A stretch of 14,800 nucleotides of DNA from Omnitrophica WOR_2 bacterium RIFCSPLOWO2_12_FULL_51_8 (GTDB taxonomy: Bacteria > Omnitrophota > Gorgyraeia > Gygaellales > Profunditerraquicolaceae), in NCBI GenBank assembly GCA_001805895.1, contig MHHD01000007.1:1-14800 (forward strand). The letters run 5' to 3'. Made by a program: the position numbers and the translations under genes. Of this stretch, positions 12,001-14,800 are shown piece after piece. The number at the start of each line of letters is the position of its first letter. Within the stretch, counting starts at the first letter, position 1. The notes under the pieces are model-generated. The model ran no database searches, was not told where the DNA came from, and saw only the letters and a list, made by a program, of their open reading frames with translations.

Positions 12001-14799
12001 GCCGCAGATACCACGATTGATGTTTTGCAGCAGGGAAAAATTCTGGGCTGGGAATTCCAGCCCGGAGGTTTAATCGGAGAAGTGAAAGCCGAAGGCCTGC
12101 ATAATATAAATAATGTCTGGGCGCTTTGGGGTTTAGGCCGGCGTTTCAATCCGGCAAAAAAGGAAGCCCCGGCGCCTAAGCAGGGCTATTTTAAGGATAA
12201 ATGGGAAAAGTTCAAGGATTGGTCCTTGGGGCCGAAAATTGAGGCGAAGAATCCCGCAATAAATAAAAGCGCGGCGCCTAAGCAAGGATGGCTTAAGGAA
12301 AAATGGAATCAAATTAAAGACGGCCGGGATCTCAACCAAGGACATATTGATCGTTATATCGGAGAAAAATCGCGGGGCATTAGTGGCTTAAAATATACTA
12401 ACCCTGTGGAATGGTTAGTTACTATGGGAGTAGTGCTCACGCCTTACTGGTATTACTTAAAGACCGGAAAATATTTTGGCGAAAGCGAAACAACCAGGGC
12501 GATTCAACCCTGGTACCAGGCCGCCAGCTGGCTGCTCTTAGGCAGCAAACTGTTAGCGCCTTCCTTAAAAAACTCAGAGGCTTTGTTCCGGCGCTGGGTA
12601 ATGCGCGAGAAGAGGGTAATGCAGCCCTGGGAATTTACCAGCCATCTGGCCAGCGAATCCGGCAGGCTTATCCCTCAGCTTGCCATAATGATGCCTTTTT
12701 ACGCGCCGATCCAGGGCTGGCTCTATGAAAATGTTACCGGCGCCGGCTTCTGGTCCAAGCAGGCCAGAGATATGTTTGACTTAGAGCGGATTGATAACCA
12801 GAGCGCGGATGCTATCCGCTTGCAGGTATTTAATCTTCAGGAAGATGAAATAGAAAATTTTATCCGGCAGAGCGGTCAGTTATTGCAGGACCCGCAAGGG
12901 ATCTTAAGCCGGGTGACAGAGCTCAGGCAAATGCCTTTTGTTGACCGCCTGCGCCAGATGCAGGAGGCCGTGGCCTCGGCAATGTTAGATAAAAAAGGGC
13001 TTACCGGAGGCGGGATTGCCCGCACTGCCCTGGAATTAGGCCTTAACCCTAACCGGCCAAACACCACGCTCTTAGACCTCACCCGGGAAATTGAATTAAA
13101 GGAATTAAAAGATAATCTGGCCGGCGCTGCTGGCCAAGAAAAGGCGCGCTTAGTGCGCCGGATTGCCGAATTAGAAGAGATGTCCTTCTGGCAATATACC
13201 CTGCTTTATCAGGCGCCAATGGCGGCCTGGGAAGGGGCGAAAGTAGCCCTGACCTTTGGCCCGACTATGCACTTTGTGCGGCCGCTGCTGCATGAGGGTT
13301 TGCAGGGGATGCCGCTGTTAAGCGAGGCGCAGGGCTTGATTCAGGAGGTATTTGGCGACCGCTTTGTGCCATTGGAGCGGGCGAACAAATATCTCAACCC
13401 AAGGATTCAACGTATTATTAACATAGCCCAGCGCGGGCAGAAGTTCGTGGTGGAGGAAAATTTCCGCGAGCAGATTACCAACGCGGCATTCCGCTCTATT
13501 TTTGCCTTGATTGGCGGAGACGCCTCTGCCCCGCGGCGCTCGGATTATTCCTCCCAGCAGGATTATTTCCGCGCCCTTTCCACTTACCAGCAGATAATGG
13601 AGTGGTTCCAGGAATCCTTTGACCGCGGCGGGTTTAGCTCCGGCTTAGCCAACTGGATGCGTATGCGCTTCCGGGCATATAGCCCGACCCCGCTGCCGGG
13701 AAGCGTGAGCGTGTTTACTGCCCCTGCAGGCTCGGTTTGGGCAGGCCAGGCCACTGCGCCTAATCCCAATCAGGGTTTATTTACTGCCCCGGTTTTACGC
13801 ATTGATAATGACCCTAACAAAACTCCGGCCCGCGCCCCTTACAGCGACCCTGCCTGGCTGGCGAATTTAGCCAACCGTTTGAATCGCTATGAAATCCTTA
13901 CTCCCGAAGAGCGTCAGGCAGTTGATACGGATTTAGTGCGCGCCCTGGCGCGCGGCGGGGCAGTGGTTTTTGGCGAAGCAGCCAGGCCCAAAGAGCAGGA
14001 GTATATTGAGGTAGAGCCGGAGGACAGCGGCCTCAGCGAGTTAAAAATTCTGCGCAACCGGGAATTTATTGAGCGGTATTATCAGGGGGAAAATAGGCGC
14101 GAGCGCTTGCAGCGGATTGCCCTTTTTAGCCATAACCAGGAATTAGCCCTGGCTGCCCAGCAGGCCCTGGCAGAATCCTTGAGCGATGTTGAGGTAAGGG
14201 AGCTATTGGTTGGCGGAGTCATCCAGTCAGGTCAGAATCTTGCGCCTTTAAGAGCGGAATTTATCCGCGAGGGCCTGGTCCGGAACTTAGTCGGTCGGCT
14301 GGAAGCCCGCTGGGAGATTTTAGACGGGGCAAAGGTTGATTTGAGAGCAAAGGCAAGGAGCGAGAAACAAAAATTCTTAGTCCTTTCTCCTGAAGGCCGC
14401 GACCGCAGCGAGTTACGGCGCAGCTTAGCGGAAATAGCACAGGACAGGGCGAGAATCGGGTATTTGGGCGCCGCGGCTAACTATCACAGCTTAGGCAATT
14501 TAGGCATAATGGCCTTATTCAGCCTGGACCACAGCTGGAGGAAGTTAGATAAAAACTCCGCCAGTTATAAATTCTGGGCCAGCAAAGCCGGCAACGGGCA
14601 AGCTACATTATTCTCTTTGCGCGATTTGTCGCTAAGGCATCCTTTAAGCGATTTGTGGCTTTGGCTAAAGGAAGCCAAACCACTGTCCTCTGACTTGCCG
14701 GGCTGGAAAGATTTTTCGCCTTTAGCGCGCTGGCAGCAATATAAGGAAGATAAAGAAACCAAAAAGGTTTCGTATTACTACGAACAAGGGTTTTTACCG
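1..14799 (+). CDS. Interior of a giant protein-coding gene, open at both ends; function unknown
   Basis: The frame that begins at base 1 runs for 4,933 complete codons with no stop; base 14800 starts the next codon. Neither the true start nor the stop is in the window. The first in-frame ATG is at 178, but the sequence before it is already protein-like and no good ribosome binding site precedes it, so I infer that translation starts upstream. I recognise no enzyme domain. Visible in order are beta-type regions, Pro-rich linkers (window residues about 500-660, 1400-1545 and 4560-4620), charged helical stretches, degenerate repeated modules (3188-3672) and a hydrophobic belt (3707-4242). There are only two Cys (residues 2126 and 2496) and many Trp, Tyr, Gly and Gln. 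Low Cys, beta-rich segments and hydrophobic helices suggest an envelope-associated or exported protein; this is inference. Giant genes of this kind are known from Omnitrophota and a few other uncultured phyla. The existence of the open frame is certain; the function is not known. Confidence 0.96.
29..1500 (+). other. Protein region: Gly/Tyr/Asn-rich start then beta-type segment
   Basis: Window residues 11-500. The first 90 or so residues are rich in Gly, Ser, Tyr, Asn and Pro and look like a flexible or beta-structured surface segment. After that the sequence alternates short hydrophobic strands with polar turns, typical of beta-rich extracellular domains, with helical patches near residues 180-215 and 330-350. 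The stretch at residues 282-335 (bases 844-1005, Gln-Val-Tyr-Phe, then Gly-Asn-Leu-Phe-Gly-Asp) loosely resembles the stretch at bases 6541-6680. I do not recognise a known domain. There is no signal peptide, as expected if the N-terminus is upstream. Confidence 0.5.
1565..1684 (+). repeat. Palindromic element, copy 1 (two 60-bp hairpin units, read in frame)
   Basis: Two adjacent 60-bp units each form a hairpin. In unit a, the arm AGGGGACAGTCCCCGC at 1576-1591 pairs with 1606-1620 with one bulge and one mismatch; each arm is also nearly self-palindromic. In unit b, the arm at 1636-1652 (ending GACAGCCTCTTCC) pairs with 1665-1680 across a 12-base loop with one mismatch. By direct comparison 107 of 120 bases match copy 2 at a fixed offset of 276 bases. 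Weaker similarity begins near 1552. The element contains no stop in the gene's frame and encodes 40 residues with a Gly-Gln-Pro-Leu-Pro-Glu-Gly-Ala-Arg core. No T-run follows the hairpins, so they are not intrinsic terminators. They resemble REP-type palindromes mobilised by Y1-type transposases; the family is inference. Confidence 0.9.
1813..1833 (+). repeat. Small perfect hairpin just before element copy 2
   Basis: CAAAGGCC at 1813-1820 pairs perfectly with GGCCTTTG at 1826-1833 across a 5-base loop. It is read in frame as Gln-Arg-Pro-Ala-Gly-Pro-Leu. It lies eight bases before copy 2 and shares the bases CCTTTG with the extended left flank of both copies. It may be part of the element's border or a trace of its insertion. 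Confidence 0.7.
1841..1960 (+). repeat. Palindromic element, copy 2 (two 60-bp hairpin units, read in frame)
   Basis: This has the same layout as copy 1, 276 bases (92 codons) downstream and in the same reading frame. The first hairpin has arms at 1852-1867 and 1882-1896. The second has arms at 1913-1928 and 1941-1956, a perfect 16-bp stem around a 12-base loop. Both units of this copy start with the same leader, CGGCAATACTTA or CGGCAATGCTTA, exactly 60 bases apart, which shows that the 120-bp element is itself a dimer of a 60-bp unit. The encoded peptide repeats the Leu-Arg/Lys-Gly-Gln-x-Pro-x-x-Glu pattern of copy 1. Confidence 0.9.
1981..2340 (+). other. Protein region: beta-type segment with Leu-Gly-x-Gly-Leu motif (first)
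   Basis: Window residues 661-780. Alternating hydrophobic and polar residues with many Gly, Asn, Gln and Tyr suggest beta-strands. The motif Asn-Leu-Gly-Gln-Gly-Leu-His-Tyr-Asp at bases 2068-2094 recurs as Asp-Leu-Gly-Arg-Gly-Leu-Asn-Tyr-Asn at bases 3148-3174, and in both cases Gly- and Phe-rich strands follow. This suggests two copies of a beta domain separated by a helical insert. No named family is recognised. Confidence 0.45.
2395..2960 (+). other. Protein region: charged helical segment
   Basis: Window residues 799-987. The segment is rich in Lys, Glu, Gln and Leu. Heptad-like spacing is clearest at bases 2701-2910, where Glu-Asn-Glu-Asn-Leu-Leu-Lys-Gln-Leu and Arg-Gln-Ile-Asn-Glu-Asn-Trp-Gln-Lys-Leu occur. 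It may be a coiled coil or helical spacer between the two beta-type segments. It contains no catalytic motif that I can identify. Confidence 0.45.
3040..3420 (+). other. Protein region: beta-type segment with Leu-Gly-x-Gly-Leu motif (second)
   Basis: Window residues 1014-1140. Asp-Leu-Gly-Arg-Gly-Leu-Asn-Tyr-Asn at bases 3148-3174 matches the earlier motif at 2068-2094. It is followed by strand-like sequence with Tyr-Gly-Phe and Ile-Gly-Phe-Gly-Asp elements. Gly- and aromatic-rich strands of this kind occur in surface beta-sandwich or barrel proteins; this is a pattern judgement only. Confidence 0.45.
3146..3165. repeat. Perfect 20-bp DNA palindrome
   Basis: ATTTAGGCCGCGGCCTAAAT equals its own reverse complement over all 20 bases. 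It lies inside the codons for Asp-Leu-Gly-Arg-Gly-Leu-Asn. The second Leu is written CTA, an infrequent Leu codon in this gene, and that choice completes the palindrome. A site this long is expected by chance roughly once in 70 windows of this size, so it may be a coincidence or a protein-binding or recombination site. Confidence 0.75.
3600..4640 (+). other. Protein region: helical segment followed by Pro-rich linker
   Basis: Window residues 1201-1547. Bases 3600-4200 encode mostly amphipathic helical sequence, with Ala, Glu, Lys and Leu throughout. From 4201 the composition changes to Pro, Glu, Lys, Ser and Thr. A short ordered patch lies at 4321-4480, with Leu-Leu-Ile-Asp-His-Tyr-Phe-Asp at 4408-4431. 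A Pro-rich run reaches about 4630. I read this as a domain boundary near the end of the first third of the visible protein. Confidence 0.45.
4641..5400 (+). other. Protein region: beta-rich domain
   Basis: Window residues 1548-1800. Short alternating strands (Val-Val-Glu-Ile-Arg-Met-Lys-Ile, Val-Gln-Leu-Gln-Ala-Ile-Phe) are separated by Asp-Gly and Asn-Gly turns. The part at 5011-5184 (Leu-Thr-Gly-Lys-Val-Asn-Phe, then Leu-Phe-Asn-Tyr, then Trp-Ala-Pro-Phe-Ser-Leu) is paralleled at 8515-8709 (Leu-Ser-Gly-Lys-Phe-Asp-Phe, Leu-Phe-Thr-Tyr, Phe-Thr-Pro-Leu-Phe-Asp-Leu). This suggests a second diverged internal domain repeat. The family is unknown. Confidence 0.4.
5401..5760 (+). other. Protein region: helices and a possible degenerate LysM-like stretch
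   Basis: Window residues 1801-1920. A helical stretch (Leu-Tyr-Asp-Phe-Val-Ala-Arg onward) leads into Val-Ile-Val-Arg-Lys-Gly-Gln-Ser-Leu-His-Ser-Ala-Ala-Arg-Glu-Gln-Phe at 5623-5673. This resembles the first half of a LysM peptidoglycan-binding motif, where Lys-Gly-Asp-Ser-Leu-x-x-Ile-Ala is typical. The usual Asn-rich second half is not evident, so the assignment is weak. Confidence 0.25.
5761..7060 (+). other. Protein region: mixed strands and helices, no recognised domain
   Basis: Window residues 1921-2353. Aromatic and Pro-rich beta-type sequence (Phe-Leu-Pro-Val-Tyr and Asn-Pro-Phe-Tyr-Asn-Pro-Gly near 5965-6000) gives way to helices at 6061-6480. Another beta-type stretch at 6481-6660 ends in Phe-Gly-Leu-Pro-Gly-Thr. 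Mixed helices with a hydrophobic patch at 6700-6740 follow. One of the two cysteines in the window is at 6376-6378. I see no catalytic signature. Confidence 0.4.
7061..7620 (+). other. Protein region: Gln/Lys/Glu-rich helical segment
   Basis: Window residues 2354-2540. The composition is dominated by Ala, Gln, Lys, Glu and Leu, with few Gly or Pro after 7320, so long helices or a coiled coil are likely (clearest at 7321-7570). A more hydrophobic aromatic helix lies at 7261-7305 (Trp-Gln-Val-Phe-Pro-Ala-Val-Tyr-Tyr-Phe-Leu). The second cysteine is at 7486-7488. Confidence 0.45.
7621..8900 (+). other. Protein region: beta-rich segments
   Basis: Window residues 2541-2967. Strand-turn patterning with Gly, Ser, Asn, Phe and Tyr dominates, and helices are short. 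The subregion 8515-8709 parallels 5011-5184, as described for that region. Leu-Arg-Val-Ser-Glu-Asn-Asp-Leu-Phe-Ile-Ala-Asn-Thr-Asn-Leu (8107-8151) looks like the regular strand-turn-strand pattern of a beta-solenoid or sandwich. No family is recognised. Confidence 0.4.
9562..11013 (+). repeat. Array of degenerate protein modules (about 110-145 residues each)
   Basis: Four module starts are visible at 9562, 9895, 10237 and 10669, with a partial fifth at 10933-11013. Each has a first strand motif (Gly-x-x-Tyr-x-Leu-Pro-Val-Arg in its best form, at 9568-9597 and 10675-10704). A second strand follows with Asp-Gly or Asn-Gly (near 9646, 10000, 10321 and 10762), then a Trp/Phe...Phe/Leu...Leu-x-Arg helix. 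The best pair is Lys-Tyr-Leu-Asp-Gly-Gly-His-Trp-Asn-Ser at 9682-9711 and Lys-Tyr-Leu-Asp-Ala-Gly-Trp-Phe-Asn-Ser at 10819-10848, each followed by a Glu-Arg. Spacings between starts are 111, 114 and 144 codons. DNA identity is low, so the duplication is old. Earlier relatives may exist at 8905-9030 and 9169-9260. The fold is probably beta-beta-alpha; this is inference. Confidence 0.6.
10991..11008. repeat. Perfect 18-bp DNA palindrome
   Basis: ATAAGCTGATCAGCTTAT equals its own reverse complement over 18 bases and lies within coding sequence (Asp-Lys-Leu-Ile-Ser-Leu-Tyr). No related site was noticed elsewhere in the window. It could be coincidence. Confidence 0.7.
11119..12726 (+). other. Protein region: hydrophobic Gly/Ala/Leu-rich belt, about nine candidate membrane segments
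   Basis: Window residues 3707-4242. Hydrophobic stretches of 13-24 residues lie at 11119-11190, 11413-11475, 11629-11682, 11698-11745, 11791-11856, 11941-12006, 12406-12459, 12523-12561 and 12667-12726. They contain many small residues (Gly, Ala, Ser) and aromatic residues near their ends, and charged linkers separate them. Nothing comparable occurs in the preceding 3,700 residues. The simplest reading is a multi-pass or membrane-inserting part of the protein; a buried helical core is the alternative. A topology prediction was not run. Confidence 0.5.
12172..12336 (+). repeat. Near-tandem 34-residue duplication in a charged loop
   Basis: Ala-Pro-Lys-Gln-Gly-Tyr-Phe-Lys-Asp-Lys-Trp-Glu-Lys-Phe-Lys-Asp (12172-12219) is repeated 102 bases later as Ala-Pro-Lys-Gln-Gly-Trp-Leu-Lys-Glu-Lys-Trp-Asn-Gln-Ile-Lys-Asp (12274-12321). 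The DNA starts alike (GCGCCTAAGCA) and then diverges at codon third positions, so the duplication is older than the palindromic elements. The segments are Lys-rich, amphipathic and sit between candidate membrane segments, consistent with a loop on one face of a membrane. Confidence 0.75.
12780..13620 (+). other. Protein region: charged helical segment after the hydrophobic belt
   Basis: Window residues 4260-4540. The region is long and helical with Glu, Arg, Gln and Leu heptad-like spacing (12780-12990 and 13081-13190), then amphipathic helices with Pro breaks up to 13620. Arg-rich and Glu-rich faces alternate. No binding motif or catalytic signature is recognised. Confidence 0.4.
13681..13860 (+). 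other. Pro/Ala-rich linker with a duplicated Phe-Thr-Ala-Pro motif
   Basis: Window residues 4561-4620. The composition is Pro, Ala, Gly, Thr and Asn-rich and looks disordered. Val-Phe-Thr-Ala-Pro at 13711-13725 and Leu-Phe-Thr-Ala-Pro at 13777-13791 are a short internal repeat, 66 bases apart. It probably marks a boundary between two helical regions. Confidence 0.5.
13861..14799 (+). other. Protein region: charged helical segment to the right edge
   Basis: Window residues 4621-4933. It is rich in Glu, Arg, Ala and Leu, with helices at 13861-13980, 14041-14230 and 14260-14460, then a mixed aromatic stretch (Trp-Leu-Trp-Leu near 14656-14670). The frame is still open at the window end, so the protein continues. 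No domain is recognised. Confidence 0.4.
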
Positions 14800-14800
14800 C

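Noticed and set aside
12411..12728. 105-codon open frame on the + strand in another frame
   Set aside because: It overlaps the giant frame completely, has no ribosome binding site, and its peptide is an Arg/Gln-rich shadow with no recognisable domain.

Overview
The whole 14.8 kb window is the inside of one giant protein-coding gene on the + strand. Reading triplets from base 1, I translated all 4,933 complete codons and found no stop codon. The frame is open at both edges, so neither the start nor the stop of the gene is visible. The protein is therefore longer than 4,933 residues, at least about 540 kDa. No other gene, RNA gene, promoter or terminator is convincing on either strand. All shorter open frames are shadows of this one.

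The organism is a bacterium with mid-range G+C. TTA and CTG are both common for Leu, and Leu-Gly written TTA GGC recurs everywhere. A multi-thousand-codon gene with no recognisable enzyme domain, low Cys and in-frame palindromic repeats fits the giant genes known from Omnitrophota (candidate phylum OP3) and related uncultured bacteria. That assignment is inference from style; there is no marker gene in the window.

Layout (window residue = (base+2)/3). Bases 1-28 are a 7-bp tandem repeat cut by the left edge. Bases 29-1500 encode a Gly/Tyr/Asn-rich start followed by beta-type sequence. Bases 1501-1980 are a Pro/Gly-rich linker carrying two 120-bp copies of a palindromic element, read through in frame. 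Bases 1981-4200 alternate beta-type segments, including a repeated Leu-Gly-x-Gly-Leu motif, with charged helical segments. Bases 4201-4640 are a Pro-rich linker. Bases 4641-8900 again mix beta-type and helical stretches. Bases 8900-11020 carry four to five degenerate copies of a module of about 110-145 residues. Bases 11100-12730 form a Gly/Ala/Leu-rich hydrophobic belt with about nine candidate membrane segments, interrupted by a charged 34-residue duplication. Bases 12780-14799 are mostly charged helices with one Pro/Ala-rich linker.

Only two cysteines occur in 4,933 residues. Together with the beta-rich segments and the hydrophobic belt, this points to a cell-envelope, surface or secreted protein. 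Its function is unknown. The strongest leads are the giant gene itself, the in-frame palindromic repeats with compensatory base changes, the degenerate modules and the hydrophobic belt.
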